A stretch of 64,000 nucleotides of DNA from Anaerolinea sp. Its GTDB lineage: Bacteria; Chloroflexota; Limnocylindria; Limnocylindrales; CSP1-4. Made by a program: the position numbers and the translations under genes. Of this stretch, positions 8,183 through 16,889 are shown piece by piece; the stretch's first letter is position 1, and each line of letters begins with the position of its first letter. The stretch lies in assembly GCA_013822395.1 (NCBI GenBank), contig PNKK01000009.1, positions 1 to 64,000 of the forward strand, given 5' to 3'. The notes beneath the pieces are model-generated. The model had not been told where the DNA came from. It did not search any database and saw only the letters and a program-made list of their open reading frames with translations.

Positions 8183-10672
8183 GTGCCGCTCGCCATCGCT
8201 CTGCCGCGTCGCGCCGCTTTCCGCCTGGGCCGCGTCCTCGCGGCGCTTTTCGTGGCGGCCCTCGCCCTCGGTCCGCTTGCCCTATCGACCTCCGCCGCGG
8301 AGAACGTGGGCCTCCAGGCCCGGGTCCTCCTGCAGGGTCACGCGCGCGTCGGCTCGTGGATGGCGATCGAGGTCCAATTCACGAACAACGGACCGGCCGT
8401 TCGGGGCGAGTTGCGGATCGCCGGCGGTTCGCAGGGCCGGACCCGGTTCTCCGTCGCGGTCGACCTCCCGACCGATTCACGCAAGACGTACGTCCTTCAT
8501 GCCCAGCCCCCGGCCTTCGGCCGATCCGTGAAGGTGGAGCTGGTCTCCGGCAGCAGCACCGTGGCGACGGCCGACGTCGCCTACCTCGTCCACGACACCA
8601 GCCAGCTCATCGTCGGGGTCGTCGCCGAGAAGCCGCAGGGGATCATCGGTGAGCTGGACCTGGATCCCGGCGCCAAGGGTGCCGTGCCGGTGATCGTCTC
8701 GCTCGGGGTCGGGGACCTCCCGGAGCGTCTCGAGGGCTGGGCGACGCTCGACCGTCTCATCTGGCAGGACGTCGACAGCAACACCCTGACCGATGGCCAG
8801 CTTGCCGCGCTCCGCGGCTGGATCGCCGGCGGCGGGCGGCTCATCATTGCCGGCGGAACCGCCGGGATCGGCACACTGTCCGGGTTCCCGGACGACATTC
8901 TCCCCTACCGGCCCACGGCGACCGTCGACGTCGCCCCCACGACGATCGCTGGACTCGTGGGCCCGCTGCCCGCCAGCGCCGTGGACCTCCCCGCCTACGC
9001 GGGCGATCTCGGGCGCGGGCGCGCGCTTGCGACGTCCGGCGACCGCATCGTCGCGGGCGAGCTCGACTACGGAAGCGGCAGCGTCACGATCCTCGGCTTC
9101 GACCCGACGACCACCTGGCTCGCGGCGAGCAGGGACGTCGAGTCGATGTGGCGCCGCCTCCTGCCGACCCGGACCGGCGGGACTCCCGTGATCACCTCGG
9201 ACGACAGTCAGATCGTGAGCGCCGTCGGGCAGCTGGCATCGCTCGCCCTCCCGCCGATCGGTGGGTTGATCGCCCTCCTTGGCGGCTACATCCTCCTCAT
9301 CGGCCCGATCAATTATGTCGTTCTGCGGCGCCTGGACCGGCGCGAGCTGGCCTGGATCACGATGCCGATCCTCATCGCTGTCTTCGCGGTCTCCGCGTAC
9401 GGGTTCGGAATCGCGCTCCGCGGCAGCGATTTGATCGTCAACGAAGTCGCGATCGTCCGCGGCGCGCCCGGCGCCACGGAGGGCACCGCGCAGGTCTACC
9501 TCGGGATCTTCTCGCCCTCGCGGGCAACGTACCAGGTCCAGGTTCCCGGCGGTGCCCTTCTCGCGGCACCGATCACCGGCGACTTCGCGGGCGGCGGCGA
9601 CGCCGCCGTCCTCGACATCGTTCAGGGTGACCCATCGCTCGTCCGCAACCTGTCCGTCGGTTTCAGTTCGCAGCGGATGCTCCGGGCCGAGTCCGCGACC
9701 ACCGTCCCACTCGTCGAGGCCCAGCTCGCGCTCCGGGACGGCGTCCTCGCCGGGACGATCCGGAACCGTTCCCAGCAGACGCTCGAGAAGGTCGCCGTCG
9801 TCCTCGGCGGCTCCGTGGCCGTCGTCGGTGACATTCCGGCGAGCACGGACAGGACCGTGACGCTCCGACCCACCGGCAACCAGTTTTTCCAGTCGCTCTC
9901 GGACCGGATCTTCGGACAGATCTTCTTCGGCGACTCGTCCCAGCTCACCGACGCCGGTCTCCGGCTCCGCGTCCGTGCCGCCGTGGTGTCCCAGCTGACC
10001 TACGACCCGATGTTCGGTAACCTCGCCACGCTCAACTCGTCGGGTCCGGTGATCCTCGCCTGGGGCCGCGACGAGGTCCTGGACGTCCGGATCGAGAATC
10101 AGACCGCGCGGCGCAATGCGAACGTCCTGTACTACTTTCCGGTCGATCTCACCGTCGAGGGCAAGGCCACGTTCACGACCGATCTCATCCAGTCAACCGT
10201 CGTCTCGACGGAGGCGGCCTTCTTCAGCAAGGACCCGTTCTCGGTGAACATGGGCGCGGGCTCCGCGACGATCGCCTACCGGCCGATCAGCTTCGAGGGC
10301 AGCATCGTCGCGTCCGAGCTCCAGCTGGCGCTGAACTTCGGCGGCGGCTCCTTTCCCAGCGGCAGTCCGGTCGCCCTCGAACCCCTCGACGAAGCCCCGG
10401 TGCCCTGCACGGACCGCGCGAACACCGAGCCGGCCGGCTGCGAGCCGCCGCGCCTTGACGGGCTGCCGGAGATGGATCTCTTCGACCGCACGGGTGAAGG
10501 AGCCTGGGTCCGGCTCCCGCACCTGGGCCAGGGCTCCGCATACACCATCGCGGACCCGGGGCGGTACATCGATCCGACCACCGGCCAGATCCTGATCCGC
10601 TTCGTCAACGAGCAGCAGGACAGCGGCGTCGGGTTCCAGTTCCAGATCTCGATCAGCGGGGAGATCTCATGA
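8183..10672 (+). CDS. Exported GATase-like membrane protein, first gene of the ABC/MoxR/VWA operon
   Basis: An 829-residue protein. The GTG at 8183 with AGGAG five bases upstream gives a signal peptide (hydrophobic core then LALSTSAAEN). Next comes a beta-rich extracellular domain, then a class I glutamine amidotransferase-like segment (SNTLTDGQLAALRGWIAGGG) with no obvious catalytic cysteine. Two membrane helices follow at about residues 350-412, separated by a basic loop (VLRRLDRREL), then about 400 residues of beta-rich sequence ending in a short four-cysteine-poor domain. It joins the ABC ATPase by an ATGA overlap. It probably presents a sensor or scaffold domain outside the membrane for the adjacent transporter. 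Function unknown. Confidence 0.8.
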   Translation: MPLAIALPRRAAFRLGRVLAALFVAALALGPLALSTSAAENVGLQARVLLQGHARVGSWMAIEVQFTNNGPAVRGELRIAGGSQGRTRFSVAVDLPTDSRKTYVLHAQPPAFGRSVKVELVSGSSTVATADVAYLVHDTSQLIVGVVAEKPQGIIGELDLDPGAKGAVPVIVSLGVGDLPERLEGWATLDRLIWQDVDSNTLTDGQLAALRGWIAGGGRLIIAGGTAGIGTLSGFPDDILPYRPTATVDVAPTTIAGLVGPLPASAVDLPAYAGDLGRGRALATSGDRIVAGELDYGSGSVTILGFDPTTTWLAASRDVESMWRRLLPTRTGGTPVITSDDSQIVSAVGQLASLALPPIGGLIALLGGYILLIGPINYVVLRRLDRRELAWITMPILIAVFAVSAYGFGIALRGSDLIVNEVAIVRGAPGATEGTAQVYLGIFSPSRATYQVQVPGGALLAAPITGDFAGGGDAAVLDIVQGDPSLVRNLSVGFSSQRMLRAESATTVPLVEAQLALRDGVLAGTIRNRSQQTLEKVAVVLGGSVAVVGDIPASTDRTVTLRPTGNQFFQSLSDRIFGQIFFGDSSQLTDAGLRLRVRAAVVSQLTYDPMFGNLATLNSSGPVILAWGRDEVLDVRIENQTARRNANVLYYFPVDLTVEGKATFTTDLIQSTVVSTEAAFFSKDPFSVNMGAGSATIAYRPISFEGSIVASELQLALNFGGGSFPSGSPVALEPLDEAPVPCTDRANTEPAGCEPPRLDGLPEMDLFDRTGEGAWVRLPHLGQGSAYTIADPGRYIDPTTGQILIRFVNEQQDSGVGFQFQISISGEIS

Positions 10673-11643
10673 CGGCGATCGTCCGGACGGACGGCCTCGT
10701 GAAGCGGTACAACGGCACGCTCGCCGTGGCGGGCGTGGATCTCGATGTCGAGGAGGGCGAGATCTTCGGCCTCGTCGGCCCGAACGGCGCGGGCAAGACG
10801 ACGACCCTCCGGATCCTGGCCACGCTCCTCGATCCGACCGCCGGCGACGCCGAGATCGCCGGGTGGTCCGTCCGCCGGAATCCCAACGATGTCCGGCGCG
10901 TCCTCGGATTCATGCCGGACGTCTTTGGTGTGTACGACGACATGCGGGTCTGGGAGTACCTCGACTTCTTCGCCCGCTGCTACGGCCTTCCGGGTGCGAC
11001 ACGGAAGCGGATCATCGGCGACCTCCTGGAGCTCGTGGACCTGGCCGACAAGCGGACCTCGTACGTCCAGGCACTGTCGCGCGGCATGCAGCAGCGACTC
11101 TGCCTGGCGCACGCTCTCGTCAACGACCCGAAGGTGCTCCTCCTCGACGAGCCCGCCTCGGGCCTCGACCCACGGGCTCGGGTGGAGCTTCGCGAGCTCC
11201 TCCGCGAGCTCCGGGTGCTCGGCAAGACGATCCTGATCAGCAGCCACATCCTTCCCGAGCTCGAGGAGCTGTGCACTAGCGTCGCCATCATCGACCGCGG
11301 CCGTGTCCTCGCGTCCGGGCGGATTGCCGACATCGAGCAGCGGCTCCGAATCGGCTCGGTGCTCCGTGCCCGCGTTCTGGCCGGCGGCGAGACGCTCGAG
11401 GCGGCGCGCGACTGGTTCGCCGCCCAACCAGACGTCGCGGCCTCGGCGATCCTCCCGGACGGGACGATCGAGCTCGGTTTCCGCGGCGATGAGGGCGCCG
11501 CCGCCGCGCTCCTTCGGGCGGCGGTCGCCGCGGATCTCGCGATCGCCAGCTTCTCGCGGGCCGCGAGCGACCTCGAGGAGCTCTTCCTCCAGGTCACCGG
11601 CCAGGACGAGCCGGCGGCGACCCCGGCGTCGGTGCCCACATGA
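10669..11643 (+). CDS. ABC-2 type transporter ATPase
   Basis: A 324-residue nucleotide-binding subunit with Walker A GPNGAGKTT (about residue 38), signature LSRGMQQRL, Walker B VLLLDEPASGLD and H-loop SSHILPE. The extra C-terminal domain after residue 230 (ADIEQRLRIGSVLRARV...) resembles the tail of the CcmA/NatA-like exporter ATPases. ATGA overlaps on both sides couple it to the exported protein and the permease. It powers export by the next gene's product. Confidence 0.93.
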   Translation: MTAIVRTDGLVKRYNGTLAVAGVDLDVEEGEIFGLVGPNGAGKTTTLRILATLLDPTAGDAEIAGWSVRRNPNDVRRVLGFMPDVFGVYDDMRVWEYLDFFARCYGLPGATRKRIIGDLLELVDLADKRTSYVQALSRGMQQRLCLAHALVNDPKVLLLDEPASGLDPRARVELRELLRELRVLGKTILISSHILPELEELCTSVAIIDRGRVLASGRIADIEQRLRIGSVLRARVLAGGETLEAARDWFAAQPDVAASAILPDGTIELGFRGDEGAAAALLRAAVAADLAIASFSRAASDLEELFLQVTGQDEPAATPASVPT

Positions 11644-12722
11644 CCGGCACGACGCTGCGGCGGCGTCTCGTCCGGCGCCTGGCCATGCCCGGCATCACCG
11701 CGATCGGCGTGAAGGAGCTGCGCGGGCGCATGCGCGGCAAGCGGGCCTTCGTCAGCGTGACCGTGTACGTCGTGATCGTCGCAGGATTCGCCTGGATGAT
11801 CGGGCGGATCCTCGAGGAGAGCGCCCGGAACCAGTTCGCGTTCGACCCCACCTACCAGTCGGCGAGCATCGGGCGCGGCATCTTCATCGCCCTGATGCTC
11901 CTCCAGACACTGATGATCAGCGTCCTCGCGCCCTCCTCGACCGCGGGCACGATCAGCAGCGAGCGCGAGAAGCAGACGCTCGATCTCCTGGCGGTCACCC
12001 CGATCTCGTCGGTCGCGATCGTGGTCGGGAAGCTGCTGAGCGCCCTGACGTGGGTCTTCGTGCTCATCCTCGCGTCGATCCCGGTGACCGCCCTCGTCTT
12101 CGTGTACGGCGGGGTGGCCCCCGATGACGTCGTCCGGGGCTACGTCATGCTGTTCGTGACGGCGATTGCGTTCGGCGCGATCGGGACGTTCTTCTCGGCG
12201 CTCGTCCGGCGCAGCGGGGCCGCCACGGGGCTGACCTTCGTCGCCGTGCTCATCGCGACGGTCGGCCTGTCGTTCATCTGGATCTTCCTACGGGTCACCG
12301 CGGGGCCCCTGGCCCAGACACGTCCGCCGGAAGCCCTGCTCTACCTGAATCCGTTCGTGGCCCAGGCCGACGTGGCCTGCGGGACGGAGGGCAACACCGG
12401 CGGCTGGTGCGCCATCATCGACGATATCACCGGCTCGACGTCCGGTTCATTCCAGCCGGTCCAGGGAGGAGTCATGCTCGACACGGGCGGCCCGGCCCCC
12501 GGCCAGGGTGGCGGGATCGCGGTTCCCGGCGTCGATGTCGCGGTCGCCGACGTCCTGTCGGCCCAGCGCGACCGATACTGGCCGCGCAGCGCACTCACCC
12601 TCCTGCTCCTCGCGGTGGCGTTCACCGCCGGGGCCGTCCAGCTCGTCACCCCGACTCGTCGCTGGCGCCCTCGCCTGCCGGGCATGTCGCGTCGTCCCGG
12701 GTCGAGGAGGCCCGCAGCATGA
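11640..12722 (+). CDS. ABC-2 type transporter permease
   Basis: A 360-residue integral membrane protein with about six helices (beginning VTVYVVIVAGFAWMIG). The cytosolic loop has the conserved ABC-2 coupling motif region ISSEREKQTLDLLAVTPIS. An extracellular loop between helices five and six is enlarged and carries two cysteines (CGTEGNTGGWC) that could form a disulfide. It begins in an overlap with the ATPase stop and its own stop overlaps the next start. Substrate unknown; the neighbourhood suggests a cell-envelope component. Confidence 0.9.
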   Translation: MTGTTLRRRLVRRLAMPGITAIGVKELRGRMRGKRAFVSVTVYVVIVAGFAWMIGRILEESARNQFAFDPTYQSASIGRGIFIALMLLQTLMISVLAPSSTAGTISSEREKQTLDLLAVTPISSVAIVVGKLLSALTWVFVLILASIPVTALVFVYGGVAPDDVVRGYVMLFVTAIAFGAIGTFFSALVRRSGAATGLTFVAVLIATVGLSFIWIFLRVTAGPLAQTRPPEALLYLNPFVAQADVACGTEGNTGGWCAIIDDITGSTSGSFQPVQGGVMLDTGGPAPGQGGGIAVPGVDVAVADVLSAQRDRYWPRSALTLLLLAVAFTAGAVQLVTPTRRWRPRLPGMSRRPGSRRPAA

Positions 12723-14674
12723 CCCGCCTGCCCATCGCACTGAGAGGCCCGTCGCTCCGGCGTCTGTGGGGTCGCTGTGGGGTCGAGCGATCAGCCCAGG
12801 CCGATACGGCGATGCTCCACATCCCGATCGACCCGCGGGCTGCGCTCGCCGGCCCGCTGGACCCGGACCTGGAGCGGATTCGGGCCGGCCTGCGACCCCA
12901 CCGGCGCCACCTCTGGATCCGACGGATCGTCCGCCGGGCATGGACCGCCGGTGCGGCCGTTGCGACCGCGGAGCTCGGGCTCTGGACGGTCGCCCGGTTC
13001 GTGCCGCTCGAGGCCGCCCCGGCGATCGGTGCGTCCATCCCGGTCCTCGGCCTCGTGGCCCTCGCGGTCGCGGCCATCCGGGCCCGGCCGTCGCTCGGCG
13101 AGACCGCGATCGCGGTTGACCGGGAGGGAGGCCTCGGAGACCGGATCGCCAGCGCACTCGCCCTCGCGGTCGCCGTCCCGGCGACCGCCGGACCGGCCAC
13201 GGACGAGGAGCTCGCCGCGATCGCGGCGGACGCCAGCGCGCCGGACCGGGAGGCGGAGGAACGGCGCTTCGTGCGCAAGCAGCGGCGCGACGCCCTCGGG
13301 TCGCTCCGGATCGCCCGGACTGACCTCTTCCGGCCGCGCCTTTCGCGCCGGCCGGCGGCGATTGCCGTCATGGCGATGCTCGTGCTCGTGCCGGTCGTCC
13401 TCCTCCCGAACTCCCAGAACGCCATCATTGCGGAGGCTCGAGCCGTGCGCGAGGAGGCGCAGGCCCAGGCAGAGAAGTTGGAACGGCTGGCTGAGGATCT
13501 CGAGAGCAGGGGCACGAACCCGGACGACCCGCGGACGCGGCTCGCGAAGGAGCTGCGCGATCTTGCCCGCCAGTTACGGCAGAACCCGGGCGACCTGGAC
13601 GCGAACCTCGCCAAGCTCGGTGCGGTGGAGGCCTCTCTGAGGTCGCAGCTGAACCCGGCGAATGAGCAGCGTGCGGCCGCACTCTCCACCCTTAGCCGCG
13701 GCCTGTCACGGGCGGCGACCGGCAACCAGCAGGCCAATCCGGATGGCGACCCGGCAACGGCCGCCGAGGACCTCAAGAACGTCGGCGAGCAGCTCGACGG
13801 CATGACGGACGCGGAGCGCCAGGAGCTCGCCCGCCAGCTCACCGAGCTGCAGTCCATCGCCGGCCAGGCCGGCGGGGCGGCCGGTCAGGCCCTCCGGGGC
13901 GCGGCCCAGAGTCTCGCCCAGGGTGACACGGCGGGCGCGCGGGAGGCGCTCGATCGCCTGTCCGAGGCACTCGGCGATACGCAGGCCGCCGTCGCGACGA
14001 ACCGCGACCTGACGGGTGCGGCGAACCGCCTCCAGGGCAGCCGGCGGGATCTCGCGAACGCGGGACAACCTGGTCAGGGCCAGTCGGGCCAGCCCGGGCA
14101 GCCCGGCCAGAGCGGCCAGTCGGGCCAGAGCGGCCAGTCGGGCCAGAGCGGCCAGAGCGGCCAGTCGGGCCAGGGCGGCCAGGCGGGCCAGGGCGGCCAG
14201 TCGGGCCAGGGCGGCCAGGCGGGCCAGGCGGGCCAGGGCGGCCAGGCGGGCCAGGCGGGCCAGGGCGGCCAGGGCGGCCAGGGAAGCCAATCGGGGGGCG
14301 GCTCGATCGGCGGCGGCGGCACGAACGCCAACAATCTCGGATCCGGGACCGGCGGGAGCGGCACCGTCGGCGGCCCGGTGAACCCGAACCGGCCGTCCCA
14401 GCTGGGCGAGGACCTGAGCAGCGTCTTCGCTCCGTTCGACCGGCTCGGAAAACCCGGCGACCCGTCGTACATCGCGGGCAACGGCGGCACCGGGCAGACC
14501 ACGCAGGGCAACCAGCTGGGAGCCGGCACGGACCCGGGCTCCTACGTGCCGTACTCACAGGTGTTCAGCGAGTTCTACCAGTACGCCGTCACGAGCCTCG
14601 ACCGCGGCTACGTGCCACTGTCCGTGAAGGACTACGTCCGCGACTACTTCAGCTCGCTCGACCCGACCGAATAG
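12719..14674 (+). CDS. Membrane-anchored coiled-coil protein with Gly-Gln collagen-like repeats
   Basis: A 651-residue protein. Two membrane helices lie near residues 75-120 and a third near residue 220 (MAMLVLVPVVLLP), followed by a long charged coiled-coil segment (EEAQAQAEKLERLAEDLES). A Gly/Gln/Ser repeat run occupies nt 14071-14290 and a tyrosine-rich C-terminal domain ends the protein. The layout (helical pair, helix, coiled coil, low-complexity spacer) resembles the DUF4175-like proteins found in MoxR/VWA loci. The ATG at 12719 has an AGGAGG site and overlaps the permease stop as ATGA. The repeat spacer probably spans the cell wall. Function unknown. Confidence 0.8.
   Translation: MTRLPIALRGPSLRRLWGRCGVERSAQADTAMLHIPIDPRAALAGPLDPDLERIRAGLRPHRRHLWIRRIVRRAWTAGAAVATAELGLWTVARFVPLEAAPAIGASIPVLGLVALAVAAIRARPSLGETAIAVDREGGLGDRIASALALAVAVPATAGPATDEELAAIAADASAPDREAEERRFVRKQRRDALGSLRIARTDLFRPRLSRRPAAIAVMAMLVLVPVVLLPNSQNAIIAEARAVREEAQAQAEKLERLAEDLESRGTNPDDPRTRLAKELRDLARQLRQNPGDLDANLAKLGAVEASLRSQLNPANEQRAAALSTLSRGLSRAATGNQQANPDGDPATAAEDLKNVGEQLDGMTDAERQELARQLTELQSIAGQAGGAAGQALRGAAQSLAQGDTAGAREALDRLSEALGDTQAAVATNRDLTGAANRLQGSRRDLANAGQPGQGQSGQPGQPGQSGQSGQSGQSGQSGQSGQSGQGGQAGQGGQSGQGGQAGQAGQGGQAGQAGQGGQGGQGSQSGGGSIGGGGTNANNLGSGTGGSGTVGGPVNPNRPSQLGEDLSSVFAPFDRLGKPGDPSYIAGNGGTGQTTQGNQLGAGTDPGSYVPYSQVFSEFYQYAVTSLDRGYVPLSVKDYVRDYFSSLDPTE
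14071..14290 (+). repeat. In-frame Gly-Gln-rich tandem repeat (15-bp and 9-bp units)
   Basis: Tandem short units encoding GQSGQ, GQGGQ and GQAGQ. The DNA unit is built on ggccag, with cagtcgggc and cagggcggc variants in irregular order. Homogeneous codon use across units points to slippage or unequal exchange, so length is likely variable between strains. Confidence 0.9.
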
Positions 14675-14716
14675 GAGTCAGGGCACGGCGCACCCGTGCC
14701 GGTAGCGGAGGATTCG

Positions 14717-15733
14717 ATGGACACGACGACCACGGAGGCCGAGGTTGCCCCGCGCCTCACGCCCGAGGCATTCGCGGATCGGGCGTCCGCGATCGAGCGC
14801 GAAGTCGGCCGGGTCATCGTCGGTCAGCGCGAGCTGGTCCGCCAGACCGTCACCGCGCTCCTCGCGAACAGCCACGTCCTCCTGGAAGGCGTGCCGGGCC
14901 TCGGCAAGACGATGCTCGTCCGGACGATCGCCGACGTCATCGATTGCGCGTTCAACCGGATCCAGTTCACGCCGGACCTGATGCCGGCCGACATCACCGG
15001 CACGAACATCCTCGTCGAGGAGGAGGGTCGCCGGATCTTCCGGTTCCAGCCCGGCCCGATCTTCGCCAATCTCGTCCTGGCCGACGAGATCAATCGGGCG
15101 ACCCCCAAGACCCAGTCCTCTCTGCTCGAGGCGATGCAGGAGCACCAGGTGACCGTCGCGCGGCAGCGCTACCCGCTCGACCCGCCGTTCTTCGTCCTGG
15201 CGACCCAGAACCCGCTCGAGATGGAGGGCACCTATCCGCTCCCGGAAGCGCAGCTCGACCGCTTCCTGTTCAAGGTCATGGTCCCGTTCCCCTCGGAGGA
15301 GGACCTGATCACGATCATGGACCGGACCACCGGTGCCGACGCCCCGACGGCGAACAAGGTCTGCACGGCCGCCGAGGTCGTCGAGATGCAGCGACTCGCC
15401 CGGGCCGTGCCCATCGCGCCGCACATCACCGCCTACGCCGTGGGCCTGCTCAGCGCGACCCACCCGGACCAGCCGCGTGCACCGCAGCTCGTCCGCGAGT
15501 ACGTCCGTTACGGCGGCTCGCCGCGCGGCGCCCAGGCGCTCGTGACCGCGGGCAAGATCTACGCCCTCCTCGACGGCCGGTTCAACGTTGCGATCGACGA
15601 CGTCCGCGCGGTTGCGCTCCCGTCGCTCCGGCATCGCGTGATCCTCAACTTCGAGGGCGAGGCCGAGGGCATCACCCCGGAGGCGATCGTCCGGTCCGTC
15701 CTGGACGCCGTCCCCGTTCCGTCGGTCGAGTAG
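14717..15733 (+). CDS. MoxR-type AAA+ ATPase
   Basis: A 338-residue MoxR ATPase. Motifs: IVGQRELV, Walker A EGVPGLGKT, FTPDLMPADITG, Walker B NLVLADEINRATPKTQ, then ATQNPLEMEGTYPLPEAQLDRF with the arginine finger, and the C-terminal lid. ATG 14717 is preferred over GTG 14696 because GGAGGA sits four bases before it. MoxR proteins work with VWA proteins as chaperones that insert metals or mature enzymes; the DUF58 and VWA proteins encoded next are the obvious partners. Confidence 0.94.
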   Translation: MDTTTTEAEVAPRLTPEAFADRASAIEREVGRVIVGQRELVRQTVTALLANSHVLLEGVPGLGKTMLVRTIADVIDCAFNRIQFTPDLMPADITGTNILVEEEGRRIFRFQPGPIFANLVLADEINRATPKTQSSLLEAMQEHQVTVARQRYPLDPPFFVLATQNPLEMEGTYPLPEAQLDRFLFKVMVPFPSEEDLITIMDRTTGADAPTANKVCTAAEVVEMQRLARAVPIAPHITAYAVGLLSATHPDQPRAPQLVREYVRYGGSPRGAQALVTAGKIYALLDGRFNVAIDDVRAVALPSLRHRVILNFEGEAEGITPEAIVRSVLDAVPVPSVE

Positions 15734-15765
15734 CGCCGAGCTCCCGGCGCGTCAGGACGAAGCGC

Positions 15766-16752
15766 GTGGCGATGGACGGCCTGCCAGGCTCGCCGCTTCC
15801 CCCGGCTGAAGCGCCGATCTCGGAAGCGGATGCGCGCGGTCGCGCCCGTCCGGCGTTCCTCCCCTCGGACGTCGATGCAACGGTCTTTGACGAGGGATTC
15901 CTCCGTCAGCTGGAGCGCCTCCAGGTCCTGATGCGGGCGCCGGTTCGCGGCGGCCTCAAGGGCGGGCGCCGGTCGGTGAAGCGTGGCCAATCGGTCGAGT
16001 TCGCCGATTTCCGCGACTACACGCTCGGCGACGACCTCCGCCAGCTCGACTGGAACGTCCTCGCCCGCCTCGAGAAGCTGTTCATCAAGCTGTACGTCGA
16101 GGAGGAGGACGTCACGATCCACTTCTTCCTCGACGCGAGCGCGTCGATGGCGTCGGGGCATCCCTCCAAGCTCCTCTTCGCGAAGCGCGCGGCTGGGGCG
16201 CTGGGCTACATCGGCCTGGCGTCCGAGGATCGCGTCGCGATCACCTCGCTCGGCGGGCGCGCGGGCCGCCGGCAGCTCGCGCTTCGCGGCTCGGGGCGCG
16301 TCTTCCGGCTCCTCTCCGCCCTGTCCGGGATCGCCGCCGCGGACGGGCCCACGGACCTCATGGCGGCGGCCCGGCACGCCGGCGCCCAGCTGACCGGGCG
16401 CGGCGTGATCGTCCTCCTGTCCGACCTCCTCGACCCGAACGCCGACCGGGTCATCCGAGAGCTCGCCGCCACCGGCTCGGAGCTGATCGTCCTCCACCTC
16501 CTCTCGCCGCAGGATCTCGACCCCGTCCTGGAGGGCGACCTCCGACTCGTGGACGTCGAGACCGGCGAGGGCGTCGACGTCACGGTCGATCTCGCAACGC
16601 TCGACGGGTACAGGGCCCGCCTCGAAGCGTGGCGGCAGGGGTTCGCCGATCTCGCCGCACGGCGCCGCGCCACCTATGTGCCGCTCTCCACGGACGTGCC
16701 GCTGACCGAGCTGATGTTCGCCGAGCTGCGCCGCCGCCAGGTCGTGGGCTGA
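15766..16752 (+). CDS. DUF58 protein, MoxR partner
   Basis: A 328-residue DUF58 protein. The hallmark segment GQSVEFADFRDYTLGDDLRQ followed by LDWNVLARLEKLFIK is intact and leads into a VWA-like fold whose MIDAS-type motif reads FLDASASM. There is no membrane helix, so this is a soluble DUF58 form. GTG 15766 sits eight bases after an AGGA; ATG 15772 is the alternative start. It lies 32 bp after the moxR stop, in the usual moxR-DUF58-VWA order. Confidence 0.9.
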   Translation: MAMDGLPGSPLPPAEAPISEADARGRARPAFLPSDVDATVFDEGFLRQLERLQVLMRAPVRGGLKGGRRSVKRGQSVEFADFRDYTLGDDLRQLDWNVLARLEKLFIKLYVEEEDVTIHFFLDASASMASGHPSKLLFAKRAAGALGYIGLASEDRVAITSLGGRAGRRQLALRGSGRVFRLLSALSGIAAADGPTDLMAAARHAGAQLTGRGVIVLLSDLLDPNADRVIRELAATGSELIVLHLLSPQDLDPVLEGDLRLVDVETGEGVDVTVDLATLDGYRARLEAWRQGFADLAARRRATYVPLSTDVPLTELMFAELRRRQVVG

Positions 16753-16889
16753 GGTGCGGTGATGCGGACCCATCGCGGCGTTGCCACCTGTGCGCCGCGC
16801 TCACGCACGTTTGAAGTGCGCTCGCTTTCGGTGCTCGGCGGCGCCTTGCGCTGGCCCCGCCTGACCGCACCTCAGGGTTCAGGACCAAG

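Noticed and set aside
14071-14290. Possible CRISPR-like array
   Set aside because: Units are 9-15 bp, contiguous, in frame and encode Gly-Gln; there are no unique spacers.
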